Source of the DNA: Pyronema omphalodes
Lineage: Eukaryota; Ascomycota; Pezizomycetes; Pezizales; Pyronemataceae
Reading direction: 5' to 3'
Assembly (NCBI GenBank): GCA_024516155.1
Contig: JAJJXM010000042.1
Span: 186,001 to 250,000 of the forward strand
DNA length: 64,000 nt
Shown here piece after piece: positions 11,984 to 24,500 of this stretch. Position numbers and translations under genes: made by a program. Within the stretch, counting starts at the first letter, position 1. Every line of letters begins with the position of its first letter. The notes under the pieces were generated by a model. The model saw only the letters and a program-made list of their open reading frames with translations. It made no database searches and had not been told where the DNA came from.

Positions 11984-14126
11984 TTTGAAGTAGCTCTTGG
12001 ATCTTTTTCAATTCCGCGGTTTGGTGGGAGTTCTGTGAGAAGATTTCTGGTAACATTGATTAGGAGCGATTCTCCCCGCTTTTAACAAACCCTTTTTGCT
12101 CGTGATGATTGTGTGTGAAGTTTGTAGGTAGTTTGTTGTTTCATCATGATGCAGGATTATTCGCATCCAAATAGCCCAAACAGCCCAAACTATTAACTAT
12201 ATTTCACTTATGTTGTAACTTGTATTGTACAAGTTCAGTACATCTTTTACATCGTAATGGTACGTGGACAACACTCAAAAATCCGCTCATTTTGGTTTGG
12301 ATACACTGCTTATTGAGCTTTTTCGATTCGGAGCACGACAATATAGCGTCTGTAAAGTACAATATAGTACCAAAACAGCGGTTCATGCTGCCATCATCTC
12401 ACATCACTCTTTCAAACGTATTCAAAGTCGATTCATCATGCATGAGAAAATAACTATCGGAATTTTTTGGCCAAAGTAGTATTTCTGTTTGTTACCACAC
12501 AACAATGTCTACAATCTTCGTGGATAGACTGAGAAATCACTTAGTGCTGGATTGCAGAAGTTCAAAATCAATACAAACCAAGCTTTTTATAAGAATACTA
12601 TGTATAAGAATATCCTGAATTTAAGAATACAGAGTCGAGATACCGCCAATCTTGCACGGAAAATTGGAATTTTGGTCTTAAAAGATTATTCTTAAAAATG
12701 CAAAAACTTTCTTAAGGTTATTCTCATCAAAAAATGCCGATCTTTGATTTCTGAATGTCAGTCATACAAAAGCTTTTTGCATTCTCGCATGCACACGTGG
12801 TGGTATGTATTTGAGGAGATGAGCACTTAGGTAGAGCTGGCTGCACGATGTATCGGATGTTTCAATGGATATCAATAGCAAACTGCACTTCGCAATAATC
12901 AATCGTATACTCTAAACCCACCGGCGAGCAGATATTCTTGAACTAGACTCAATCTATTGAGCAGCTGCAGCATCTGCAACTAAGCTCTTACCCAGACATG
13001 CACATACATATGAACTATATGTGAATTCCGGACGAGCAATACCCGCTCGACGCCTCTAATGGCTTGAACCCTCATGGGAGTTTTCCTAACAATCACTAAC
13101 TCTTCAGAGGAAATTTTAAAAACTGTTCAGTATATTTGTTCAATCAAGGCTTTGATTGATTGAGAGGTTCCCCAGGGATTATACCAACCCGACGGGATAT
13201 AAAATGAGTGATATTCTATGATCAACGCATGCCACAGCACGAAACAACGCCAATGTTGCACATTGCTCTTTTTATCAGTTGTTATTTTTTTGAAGGAAGA
13301 ATACAGGACCCCTTGCTCTAGGCTAAAAATATCATCCGAGAAAACGTATGTCTCGGTGTTTTTACAACATGTACCCTCAAATCAATGTACAGCTACCATT
13401 TTATGCCAATGCTGAAAGCCTGATCAACAGGGTTACTGCACACCCGAAAAGACCCCGGCGCTAGCGATTAAAATTAATGTTCACCGACACGTGACAATAA
13501 ACAGCTGGTATGAGATAAGCGCTTACTACTCGGAGCCGAAATCTAACCAAGCCATCGGCACACCAGATGTATGAATTATTGGACTAAAAATACTTTGCTC
13601 GAGTATTCAATTGTTGAGATATATCCACTACTTCTGCAATCTGTCAATACTTTAGGTATGGTTATCACCGAAGTTTGTGGCTATTGTATAGGCCCCTTAG
13701 ATGCGAATTTTGGTGTGTTGTGGCCGATGTTCTCTTCTTCGTTCATTCGACCTATATGATGCTTCATTTTGGCTGGCAATATTCCCTTCAAATTAAAGCT
13801 GCCTTTGAATCCGCTTCGTAAAACAGATTGATGCTCTCTACGGGTTTCGTATTAGATATCACCGAACCTTCAGGCCATGAAAACCGAGGATTTGTTGTAG
13901 TATCTGGAAAGTCATGGTGGAGCATTACCGGGCACGAATAATAGAGAACCTATGTATATTCAACCCTTCTTCCACCTCGACCCTCTATCCTCAATCCTCA
14001 ACCCCCAACAAGACCCCAAATGCCTCCCTTGCTCTATGAAACCACCACGCGCTCATCGAATAACCGACATCATCACACCGACAACTAAAACCCTCGCAGT
14101 ACTGCCTATTCGACATAGCTCCAGCG
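11984..14126. other. Gene-free stretch
   Basis: AT-rich sequence with several TAAGAATA and TTCTTAA words at 12585-12735 that may be remnants of a small element, but no clean terminal repeats or target duplication were found. No convincing coding frame. Confidence 0.4.
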
Positions 14127-14432
14127 ATGTTCGATTTTCTCGAAACCATTACCGACCTCGAGCTGGACGATTTCACGATTTCACCCGATACGCGTCGCTG
14201 GATCGGGGAGCATATAATCGACATTTATTACGCCCTTAACATTGACCTCATGACACCTAGAGTCATGCTCGGCCTTTTGCTGTGTATCGTTTTATATGTC
14301 GTCTTTCGCGCCTTCAACCGCCTAGCAAAGAACGTGCTACTTCAATCAGAGTGGCACAAAAAGTGGTTTGCCGCGTTGAACTGGTTCACCATGACAACTG
14401 TCGGGAGGAAGCTTTATCCTGACCAGGCTTAA
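14127..14432 (+). CDS. Small single-pass membrane protein, hypothetical
   Basis: A 101-residue single-exon frame with balanced composition. An acidic, soluble N-terminal segment (residues 1-40, MFDFLETITDLELDDF at the start) is followed by one hydrophobic stretch, VMLGLLLCIVLYVVF (about 46-60), then a basic, Trp-rich tail with WHKKWFAALNWF. The positive tail directly after the hydrophobic segment suggests a single membrane span with the C-terminus on the cytosolic or matrix side. I do not recognise the family. The alternative is a chance frame, but the length and membrane-like pattern make a real small gene more likely than not. Confidence 0.45.
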   Translation: MFDFLETITDLELDDFTISPDTRRWIGEHIIDIYYALNIDLMTPRVMLGLLLCIVLYVVFRAFNRLAKNVLLQSEWHKKWFAALNWFTMTTVGRKLYPDQA

Positions 14433-15256
14433 CGATGACGACATTTAGCAGACATCCACTTAGATTCTAAGGTTACTGGCTATGGTTGATGGATCAACTG
14501 TTTGGAGGCATCGAGAGGGGCTGCTATCGAAAAGGTGCTATCAGTGATATCATGGTTGATATCCTAGGCTCCCAGATAATGGTGGTGAACTGAGCCCGAA
14601 AATGTTCAACTTTTCATAATGTTAAGCAATACCTGTCATATGTTCTTGGAATAAAAAGCAAATTCACTAAACTACGGAGCGATATCCTTATTATCTGAGA
14701 TGACCCAGTCGCTGCTGACCTTGTTGCTTCCAAACCCGGCTATCATTTGTCCGCTTAGCCTCATCACCGAACGGCACTTCCCCTACCACTAGTTCACCGC
14801 AATCATTATTTTTCACATTCTGAAGCGCTAATCACTGTGATTATGTAGGCATTATGTATGGGCAGTTAGCAAAAAGGTACCGTTGTCAAAGCCAACCAAG
14901 CAAAACTTAGAAACCTCAGAACATTGTCCGCCGGATGCGCCAAATTCATGCTGCCAATTCTATTAATATCCGAAGACTGAATTAAAATTGAAACGAATTC
15001 TTGTCTCGGTGCTGCTCACCATTGGCGCGCAAGCGCAAACGGCCCTCGGGAGCTTGCGTATCTAGGTCAATGTTTCCGCCAAAACACAAGCACCATCACG
15101 AAATATTCCAGTACAATATGGTAACTCATCTAGCATAATATTTAAACAAGCTTCTCCACAAAGAACCAATGAAAATATTATACACAGCCTCTCCATGTTG
15201 AGAATTATTTATCTTCTAAATGTCTGTTAATGTTCATATTGGAGTTGTTAAGTCTA
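14433..15256. other. Gene-free stretch upstream of KEP block A
   Basis: No open frame of note and no recognised repeat. Homology with the other KEP blocks begins only at about 15257. Confidence 0.45.
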
Positions 15257-15385
15257 GCACATTTTCGTATGAGAAGCAAGGGGGTCAGTTTAGGAAACAT
15301 TATTACACAAAGTTTGCTTAATGCGACGCGCCAAATCGCGCTAACTTCGGGAGGTCTATGTGTAATCTAAGCGTCAATCGGCGTT

Positions 15386-15408
15386 TAAGGGATACCCGTC
15401 GGCAAGCA
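15386..15408 (+). promoter_or_regulatory. Conserved 23-bp element of KEP promoter A
   Basis: TAAGGGATACCCGTCGGCAA plus GCA, identical in all three KEP promoters although surrounding sequence has drifted. It lies 387 bp upstream of the start codon. Role as a transcription-factor site is inferred from conservation. Confidence 0.55.
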
Positions 15409-15605
15409 ACGTCCTACACTAGTATTTCTGCACAATACATAGCTAATTGACAGTATAGACAGCAATCTGTATGACCGAAAATCTTCACGGGAGCTATTGT
15501 ATCAATGTTTGTGTTTCAGCCTGTACACAATGATGAAACTGCAATGAAAAGTGGATAAACTACATATGCATTAAAAACACTGTAAACTAGGCTCTTTTTT
15601 TCTGG

Positions 15606-15613
15606 ATATAAAC
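15606..15613 (+). promoter_or_regulatory. TATA box of KEP gene A
   Basis: ATATAAAC, 167 bp before the start codon and followed by a C/T-rich leader. The same word is at the equivalent place in the other two KEP promoters. Confidence 0.6.
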
Positions 15614-15772
15614 TGGCCTTGGAACTGTTGTTCAGGATATCTCTATCAGTCTTCAACATCTTCTCACCTGTCCCTACCGGCTCCATCCATCCTTCACGTC
15701 TCAGATTCTCAACCCCATTCGGCATCAATCAAGTTAGCATTCATCAATTACAAATTTACATCCATTTACACC

Positions 15773-16246
15773 ATGAAATTCTCCATCATCGCCATTACCG
15801 TCGCAACATCTCTAATCCCCAGCATCATGGGCCATCCCGTCGTACCCAACGTAGAAACCAAGCAACTGGAGTCTACCGAAGTAGCCAATAACAGTACCAT
15901 GAAACCAACCTGGTTCTTACTCTGGAAACGAGAGACTCCCTCTACCACAATCGACTCCAAGAACAATACCATGAAACCAACCTGGCGCACCATCTGGAAG
16001 CGAGAGGATCCTTCTACCGACAACTTGTATAACAACAGTACCATGAAACCGACTTGGCGCACCATCTGGAAACGAGAGCATGCTTCTGTCTCCGGAGCCA
16101 CAGGTCATCCCGCAGCACCCAACGCAACACTCCCCTTCGCTGGAACCAAGCACTTCGAATCCTCCAAGGCAGCAAAAAACAACACAATGAAGCCAGCTTG
16201 GCATTTGATATTCAAAAGAGAGCAACACACTACCAGACTCTACTAA
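15773..16246 (+). CDS. Secreted KEX2-processed repeat protein, copy A (4 units)
   Basis: A 157-residue single-exon precursor. Residues 1-20 form a signal peptide with a hydrophobic core ending at SIMG, followed by HPVVPNVETKQLES. Four units then end in Lys-Arg, the KEX2 site: MKPTWFLLWKR, MKPTWRTIWKR (twice) and MKPAWHLIFKR. Each core is preceded by an N-[NS]-T sequon. Spacers between units are acidic (ETPSTTIDSK, EDPSTDNLYN), and the tail after the last KR is EQHTTRLY. There are no cysteines. Expected processing is secretion, KEX2 cleavage and carboxypeptidase trimming, releasing Trp-rich peptides. This is the most divergent of the three paralogues: its first and last units have changed core residues. 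Known KEPs include pheromone precursors, RiPP precursors and cell-surface repellents; which applies here cannot be read from sequence. Confidence 0.85.
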   Translation: MKFSIIAITVATSLIPSIMGHPVVPNVETKQLESTEVANNSTMKPTWFLLWKRETPSTTIDSKNNTMKPTWRTIWKREDPSTDNLYNNSTMKPTWRTIWKREHASVSGATGHPAAPNATLPFAGTKHFESSKAAKNNTMKPAWHLIFKREQHTTRLY

Positions 16247-16537
16247 AACCTCAGTTACTGCAGTGCGGTAGGGGAAATGATATAAAATTGTAAACCACAA
16301 AGAGGGAGGCTTAATAAGTATGGGGACTTGTATAGATAAGATTAGTGGTTGTTGGAAGGTTAGCATTTTGATTGAGTACATAGTTAGAACTCAATGTATT
16401 ATAATTTGTATAGATGTAGAATATAGATACTAGTTTGGATTTCCGCCAGAATGTGGCACAGATTACAAGTGACAAAGAAAAGCCAGCAAGGAGATCGGGA
16501 GCAAAAAGGAACTTCACTGAACTCTGTCAGAGCAAAA

Positions 16538-16654
16538 ACTACAGTATCCGGGATTCCCGTCTGGTCACCCACGACAGTACTAGCCGGACGATATCATGCT
16601 TAAATAGCGCAGAGCGGACGGGATGCGTTGTATTCATGATTCTATGACCGTAGC
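16538..16654 (-). rRNA. 5S rRNA gene, divergent type, copy A
   Basis: 117 nt carrying conserved fungal 5S features: CCCGTCCGCTC, TTTAAGC, and TAGTACTGTCGTGGGTGACC in the 3' half. The ends pair (GCTACGG with CTGTAGT) to make helix I. GAATCATG pairs with CATGATATC with one bulged A, as in canonical helix II, though the bases differ from the usual GGTGTGG/CCACACC: these are compensatory changes. A T5 run follows the 3' end as a pol III terminator. It lies about 290 bp past the KEP A stop, on the opposite strand. Confidence 0.8.
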
Positions 16655-16660
16655 TGATAG

Positions 16661-19600
16661 AATTGTACCTTAAAAATATATAATGTACCAATATTGCAAG
16701 GAAGTGTTATCTGACCTTTCAGAACTCCAATAAAAACCAGCAGGCAGAAGAGGGGTGGCAACAGGCCCAAGAAATGAGGTGCGCTCTGGGGCGGATCCCA
16801 GCGAGACTCTAAGGTAACAGCTAGAGTCTCGAAATGCATTCAGACTGTAGCATAAGTCATAACCTTAAGGTTTGGAACATTCAAGAAAATAAAATAAAAT
16901 CTAAATCCAATTCTGATTCTGATTCTGGCTCATAGCCAATCACCCAATCACCCGACCCACCATAACTTCGGACGTGGTTAATTTCAATAATCTGATTATA
17001 TAACTATCACAACTGAACTATCCATCCAAATGAAACGAATAACAAAAAACGTACATTATCATCGCTGTCCTCATCCTCATCAATTACCACCATCCTTTTA
17101 AAAATGCGAACAGCCCGAAGACGCGCTAGTCCAGCGGGATTCTAAAACCTCTTTTACAACAGCAAAAGCCTCGCGAGCTGCTGACATTTTTATTTATTTA
17201 TGTATCCGGTTTTGTCCTTTTGGTTTGACTGGCCGTTGTACTGAATAATCCACCGGCCATAGCGTAAACATCTAAGCCTGATATGGTGCGCCAACAGAAG
17301 CAGAATATTACAATGTAATACCATGTAACCTTGTGAGCCAGGGATCAGAATAACGCGGAGAGTCAGGAGTATGTGATGGTATTGTCGTTCACTGAAGGTT
17401 TTACCAAGTATTGACATGTCCTGTCATGGAGCTGAGTAATCCGAAGACGAGAAAAGAAGCATCAATTATGGAGAGCTAGAAAAAAGCGGTTAGACAACAG
17501 AACCGCCCCCCCCCCCCCCCCGCCTGTGTCGCTCTTTACTAAAATACTGTCGAAGGAGATCAAACTATAAGCCCCTCTTCCTTTCCCATTGGTATTTCTT
17601 TGGAGTCTGGCTTCATTTATCGTCCAAGGATCGTTATCTATCTCTTCGGCTTCCGAAGTATTGCCCATATAAACCTCTTTAGTTCTATAGACGTCATTTC
17701 AGGAAATTCCAGCCCAGTTTCTACCCTCTTTTATCTTTGGGACGAAGGAGGATTGATTTGCCATTATCTTTCCCTTTCCACAAGGAACGGTATTCAGTTC
17801 ATTCCATCAAATCCTCCCAGTCTGCGAACTGGGTAGAGCCATTTTTTAAGTAGAGATGTAGCTACAGATTTGAAGTTATCGTCAATATGTCGCGGCTTCT
17901 TTAGTAGAATTAACTTTCTGTCTGGTTTTTCCAAAGCGTTTCTTGAGCTGTGTGTGAATTTTGTCGAGGTTGACTTCCTTGTACCGCGCTACCGGTTTCC
18001 TTGGAATTTAATTACCTATGTAATTAGAAACAGTCGGTAAGACACACCAGACACCAGAAACGGATTTTTTCGTCGAGGTTGATAAAGCTATTCAAAATCA
18101 TATTCCAACTAACCATAAAATTCTCCATCGTCGGCTTAATATTGGACCTCGAGATTGTACACAGCTTGACCACACTAAAGAACGCCGTAATAGTACCATG
18201 GATATGGCTCAGGGTCGATGGCTAGTTGTCACTGCCACCAATGATTTGACTGTAAATCCAAGACAAAAAAAGAAAAACCCCTGCATTTTCAAGGGATCTG
18301 TTCTAGTCGCAACTTCTTTCTTCTCTGATACTTGAAAATCGGTTGCCTGGTACCGTCCATGTTACCAAGCACAAAGCCATAGTGACTCAGGAACGGAAGC
18401 CTTTACGAGTGCGTCTTGGACGTTTTCTTTTTCAAATGGACACTGAGAGAAAACAGGACCACGAGCGGCAACACTCAACGGGAGTGAACCCCAGGTGGAA
18501 ACACTCAACGGCAACAGTAATCGTGTCTGAAGAAGATCTGGCAGAGGAAGAAAGGGATAGACCTCCGTCCGCAGTCTACAGAAGACGTTACGATGGCTTA
18601 GTCGTGGTAATAGACATCGTAAAAAATGAGTGGACCAACTTTATGAGGCGGAGAAGCTACTTGACACAGGAGTTATGAGGACTGGAGCAGATCGCCCCTG
18701 CTTCCAAAATCATGGTACCCGAAGAAGCAGTTAAAATCCATCTATCTAGTATGTCAATTTCATAGTAACTCCCATGCAAGTCCCGCCAAATGAGGAGGCA
18801 TTGTGATAGGATTCATCCGGAACGTTTCGTGATATCTGGTGACGCTGATCACCGCAACGGAACACAAGAAGTGCCACATTCTTGATACCATCTGAACAGA
18901 GATATAGGAAAAACGTATTAACTTTAAACTGATTTTACTACACCTGAATGGATAATTAGTGTCTATTCACATACAGGCCGGGAAACGGAATAACTCACGA
19001 GGTAGTTGGTATGTATCAATTCTCCCTTTCGGCAATGACGCGTTAGCGAGCACTTTAGAATTTCCTCTGGTAACGCATGCTGATGCTCTAATATCCGTAG
19101 CGTTCAAACCCTGGATCCCGAGGTACCGCTTGCATAAAAAGGAACCAAACAACACAGAGACTCCAACGGCTCGCTGGCGGTGTGTTGCAATTTGTAGGCT
19201 TCCGTAGGCGTTAGGATACACGCTGAGCTTTGCTCGTATTCGCTCCAACACAACAGCAACAATCACCAACCCAGGAGGTACGGGATACTTCGATGTTTTT
19301 ACCTGAAATATAGCAGTCAGTCTTTCCCTGCTCGTTGGTGTTTCCTGTCTCTCTGCTTCGATTTCGGGGTCTGGAAGGTTGCGGCGCAGTTGCAAGGCTT
19401 GTGTGTGATGTTCGCTTCTGGTATTTCCATGTTCTTCGGGCGACCAGCGACGGTTTCGTCAAAGATACCGTTTCCACTGAAGTGAAAATATCGGTGGTAT
19501 GCCACTACGAACGGGAGGCCTTAACTCCAGCGTAATCGTGGAAGTAAAGCTGCAAACCGGGATATGTAGTCACTATACTTGATGAGGCGGGCTTCATGCG

Positions 19601-22600
19601 ATCCGGTTTATCGAGAGATATGATACCGTAGAGGAACCCGTTCCTAACACCTGATGTTGGTGTGATGGAAAGCGAGGAGGTTTAGCCGCCATTTAAAGTT
19701 GAAGACCTCGTAACCGATTTTCTATCCTCCTAGCACAATAATATATCACACGAAAGGCAGCAGCAAACCGCCTTTGGAAAGAAGAATACAATATCGTCAG
19801 TGAGGGTCAAGTGGGTACTCCTGGAGAGTTCTAGGTATGCCAACGAAGTGATGCGACGCAAAAGACATACATAACTTGATCGCCAACGACAACAAAAACA
19901 AGCTAGCTACTAGCTAGCGTGAGTTGAAGATATCAGATCGAGATGAAATTGGCGATACCAGGGCCAGAGATAGCGCTGACATGGTGGGGTTATGGTAACC
20001 CTGGCCAGATGTGTTGAGCATACTCTATGACATCAGAGCTGTATGACAAGTGCTGACAGCTTGGCCATTATCGATTGGGCCTCTTTGTGACCCTTTTCCT
20101 CAAATCTTGATCTTCGCCCACCAGAACTGAGAAAACCAGCTTTTAGTCGGCCGAGTCCTGTAAAGTATTATTTTTTTCTGGGTAGTTTTTCTAATGTAGA
20201 GCGAGCGGAAGGAATCCACCCCAGATCCGACAAAAATAGCCAACAAGTCAACCTCTGATATCGTAATATCTAGCTCCAGTTCTTCGGGACACTACAAGTA
20301 TCCACATCAGGAATGGCTTGGATTCATTCTGTTACGCCGATGTGAAATTTTCAATCCAGTCCTTTGGGACCTACAGGTACGGAGTCTCTGTCTAGGTACA
20401 CTGAAACTCATGGAAACATCCGGCAGTCGAGCAACTTTCCGTCTTTTTCTTCGCTTCTGCATTAAGTACATAGAAGATTAATATCATTAAGGTACGGAAA
20501 CGTACCCCATAAAGCCATACCCCGATGTTTCTAGTATCTGAAGACATTACAGATGGGCGATTTGCAGCACACAAGGAAACTTCAAGTTTGGTCGAGATGG
20601 ATGGATGGAAAACATGTTCTCAAATCCACCTTGAGTATGCCATTGGTTCGATTATTGTGCCTATCACCCATACCAGCATTGAATTGTCCGAGGTTATTGC
20701 TGATCTGATGAGTATTTTTGGATTGGTAATAGTGGAGTGCCCTCATCTTTTCAGATAAACTCACGTAGAGTGCTCTAGCTATCTTGTTGAGAAACCGGAC
20801 GGACCACGAGAGAGCTGTTATGACATCCCTGGAAATGCTTCCAGTAAATAGTCATCTCATTGATTTGAGCAAGGTTACAGACGCGATGCCGTGGTAGAAA
20901 GTTTTGTTCCACTCATTCTGTATTCAAATCAAAAGCAAGGCGCATTTTGTGGCAAGAAATCGTCTCCGTTAAAAGCATCGAGCAATTGGAGATACAAGAC
21001 TCCGCAAAGCTGGCGTATACATTTGCCATACCGGTAAAGGCTACACCTGTAACCATCTTTGTGTAATCCACATGGTTTATCTGTCGTAAACGGAGCAGTA
21101 CCAGTGACTTTTCTAACCATTTTGAGGCCTGTCAACTGGTAGAGCTCACTCGGGGGAAAAAGCAAGCCAAAAGCAGAACCAACGAATAACCCCAGTTTCC
21201 AAAGTCGTTGGTTCACGTTCAGACGACTATCAACAGACTTATTCATGTGTGACCTGTTTAGAACAGCCAAAGAGCGCATAGAGTATCGCAATATTCAAAT
21301 AGCCAAGGAATATGTATTCTCGGCTTTTGGCCCTCCACCATCCACTTCACCGCATTCCAGTAGCTGAATCGTTCGGTGTGCTAATCTTGCTTCTGGCTCA
21401 CTGCCACTCCTATGTCCCTCATTCTTGGAAATGCTGTAGGTTGCACTCTGCCACATATCACATCCCGAAGAAATGGAGCCCCCCTCAGTCTTTGGACTCC
21501 TGAGCCCTCCCACTTTATGAACTTGGTATGCGCCTGGGCCTACTGATATGATATTCGGCAACGTAAAAACCTAACCAGGGGCTCACCCCATGAGAATGCT
21601 CAAAACCAAGCAAAAAGTTCCAGGGTGATGATGATGTTAGAAGTGAGTATTACAGATAACACATCTATGATCTCTCCTCAGAAAGCAAAGGACTTTGTCA
21701 CGACCAGTCAAAACTTGAGGTGCATGCTAAAATCTGGCTGCTGAAAGGACAATCAGGTGGCGACGATTGCAGACTAGACACAAAGGCTTCGAATGTCTGG
21801 AATAAAAGAGTGACGTCGCGCAGGACTACAGGGAGCAGAGTGATTGATCATGAAGATGACTAGTTGGTGCAGCTGTATTGATTATACAACATGGCTCGGC
21901 ATCCATAGATTATCTCAGATGCAACCAGTCCTTCAGATGTATCCCTAGGAGAAGTGGCTTGGGAGCGGTAACTTGGAGGTGGTGGCTTGAGAGTGGTGAC
22001 TTGGGGGGCGTCCAGCTGCCGCTTGAGCTCCAAGGCGTTGTAGGCGGGCCTTTCCAGACGCTGGAAAGGGGGAAGCACGTTCCCTCCTTGCATCCTTCAA
22101 CATTGATGTCACAGAACTCCAGATCGTTCTCGGCCCAATCAATACTAATACCCTTATTATCATCAACGAAATTTCTCTTTCACTTCAAGTGTGCATTTAG
22201 AATTTATGATGATTGATTAGTATCGTGGCTCGACGAGAGCCTTTGTTGAATCAGTGCTTTTTTGTTAACTGGGACTTCTTGATGATTGTTACTTTATCAT
22301 CCGCATTGATTTTAACCTGTCGTTGGAGATATGATTCCGTGGTGGAGACAGGTTAGATCAGTAGTTTAGGGTTGCATTTGAATCTTCTTTTCCGTCGCCG
22401 AGTTATGCAACACGCAACGAAGCACCAACAGTAAGTACTGATATTACTTTGCATCAACCGCCATTTTCCACACATCATGCCGCCGCCTTGGTGCTTTCCA
22501 GGTTGAACGATAAAGCGCATTACAGGTGAATATTCATTGGCGTGGCCGACCGCAGACTTTGCACTGGATAACTGCTGCAGCGAATGCGATAGCATGGCTG

Positions 22601-23858
22601 TGACTGCCTAAAGAATATGTAAACAGAATCCCGATCTACAATATATCATGAGCTTCATAAATTACCTGTGGTTGAACGTAGAAACTTACAGATTTTGTTC
22701 AGCCGCTTCAGCTGTGAATTAGAGGCCATATTTTCCACGGCACTGCCTTTGTTTGCAAGGTTGCATTGTAGGAAAATAAAGAAGCAATGCTACAATTGGC
22801 CGACTCAATTTCCAAAAATAGGTCCATACTCCTCCCCTGCTTTCTCTTCTATAATTCGTGGCCATATGCTGCTTACAACAGGGGAGCCGCAAAGTTGCTA
22901 TTAAGAGGAGTTGGTTGTTGCGGACATAGTTGCCAAAATTTGGCTGATATTGTGCGGTATCGCTCGGTGAAGGCAACGGTATGGGTGCGTGACATAATGT
23001 GCACATACGGTTACAGTTTCTGTTGTGGCGAACTGGTATGGTGGAAAACTTCGTAACAGGTGATAGATAGACCCATAGACCATGAAGCGTCGGTGCCAAG
23101 CACCAACCTCCATTATTCAAGGGCATCCACTATTATGGTGGTTAAATGAATGAAATAGGTAGGAAAATTATGATGGTTTATAAACAAATTCCGTGGCATG
23201 ATTTAGAGATATGAGTGAGATGGCGTGAATAGGGCGATGTATCACGTGGGGCGGTTCGTTACAGTTCCTATCCGGCTCGGGAAGATGTGGTGACGTGGTG
23301 TAAACGGGACAATGAAAACAAACGAAATAATTTAAACAAAATTCACGCAATAATTGTTAATTACGAACACTAACGGTTTTATAAACTCCGATTGGTTGGT
23401 GAATACGAAATAGCGAAAAGCGGCAAAACAAATTTGAAATGCGACAACGGCAAACAGAAATACGGGTTTGGACGTATTTCGAAAAATGAGGTTCAAGTCT
23501 ACAGGAAGGGTATTACTCGGACATTTGTTTCATCACAAGTAGTAAATATGAAATCGTGCTTGCTTCATTGTACCTTTCAATGAGAACTTGAGCAACTTGA
23601 ATAGTTTCAGCTGTCCGGTTTCATGGGAATTGAAACTTTCGCATTGGGGCCATTGCCACATCATTAAATTGATGAGATATAAATTGAGGTAGTTTGGGTC
23701 AACATCAGGGGTCCACTTTGTACTTAAGACCTGGATCCAAAAAATACTCCCTTACCAAAAACCAACCCTCAGTAAGTTTGACACCGCAAACCGCCGGCAA
23801 AACAGATTGAAGCCTGCATCTATAATTTTCATTCTATTTCTGACAATCTTGGCTCACA
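16661..23858. other. Long gene-poor stretch between KEP block A and the Ser-rich protein
   Basis: No accepted genes in about 7.2 kb. Frames of 110-142 codons (18343..18678 plus; 18967..19395 and 20929..21291 minus) have no domain, no signal peptide and no splice-consistent extension. A C16 homopolymer lies at 17506-17521. No tRNA or intact transposon ends were found. Confidence 0.45.
17506..17521. repeat. C16 homopolymer
   Basis: Sixteen consecutive C, one of at least six long G/C runs in the window. Confidence 0.9.
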
Positions 23859-24500
23859 ATGAGTGAATCCGACGAATACCAGCCGGTGCCTTCCTCCAAA
23901 TCCGACACCTCTGATTCTTCGGAGTGTGATGATGCCGCCTACACTACCTGGTCTTTGACGGACAACGACATCTCTGTAGACCCTGAAGAGCAGCACGACC
24001 CTGATAGCTCCGAAATTGACTATCCCGATACTTCCAGCTCGTCCTCGTCATGTTCTGAGTCTTCTGAAGATGGCTCAGAACGTCCTCGTTACAGGTGGAA
24101 ACAATATTCTCCGCCAAGCTCAGAAAATTCTGATCCCCCCCGTCAGCGTAGGATAATCCCCATAAATGCCCGTACCTCCAATCCTCCTCAACCTAGGTCA
24201 GGTTCAGTCTCGGCTCCCACCCCAGGCCCTCGGAAGGGACCACGGGTGCGAAACTTACACAGACCTAATAACAGACCACCGCCTTCGGAGCAGATGGATA
24301 TCTCTGCATCTTTAGTTCCTGCTGGATCTATTAATTCAAACAAGGTAGATGGGAAGCCTGATCGTATGGAAGTGACTATCGCCGGTAATGAATCCTCTGA
24401 GCCTTCGGGTATTCAGACCCCTAATTCACTATCCGACCCCATCCCTACTTCCTCAAAGCCTAGCTCATCATCCAAAGGCGATCCTCAAACATCTAACTAA
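23859..24500 (+). CDS. Ser/Pro-rich disordered protein, hypothetical
   Basis: A 213-residue single-exon frame starting in a good context (CTCACAATGAG) after a C/A-rich leader. The N-terminal 75 residues are acidic and Ser-rich (runs such as SSSSSSCSESSED), with many Ser followed by acidic residues as in casein-kinase-2 targets. The middle (about 80-145) is Pro/Arg-rich (PPRQRR, RKGPRVRNLHRPNNRPPP), and the tail is Ser/Pro-rich again. No folded domain, membrane span or signal peptide is visible. An intrinsically disordered nuclear or cytosolic protein is likely. I do not recognise the family. The frame is much longer than neighbouring chance frames and has codon-like composition, which supports a real gene. 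Confidence 0.55.
   Translation: MSESDEYQPVPSSKSDTSDSSECDDAAYTTWSLTDNDISVDPEEQHDPDSSEIDYPDTSSSSSSCSESSEDGSERPRYRWKQYSPPSSENSDPPRQRRIIPINARTSNPPQPRSGSVSAPTPGPRKGPRVRNLHRPNNRPPPSEQMDISASLVPAGSINSNKVDGKPDRMEVTIAGNESSEPSGIQTPNSLSDPIPTSSKPSSSSKGDPQTSN

Larger units (their letters stand above)
15257..16660 (+). repeat. Duplicated block A: KEP gene plus 5S rRNA gene
   Basis: First of three related segments (A 15257-16660, B about 26360-27894, C 31865-33294, C inverted). Homology covers promoter, coding region, 3' flank and the 5S gene. It starts near ACATTTTC followed by GAGAAGYAAGGGGGTC in A and C. It stops six bases past the 5S 5' end (CTATCA), after which the three flanks are unrelated. Confidence 0.85.
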
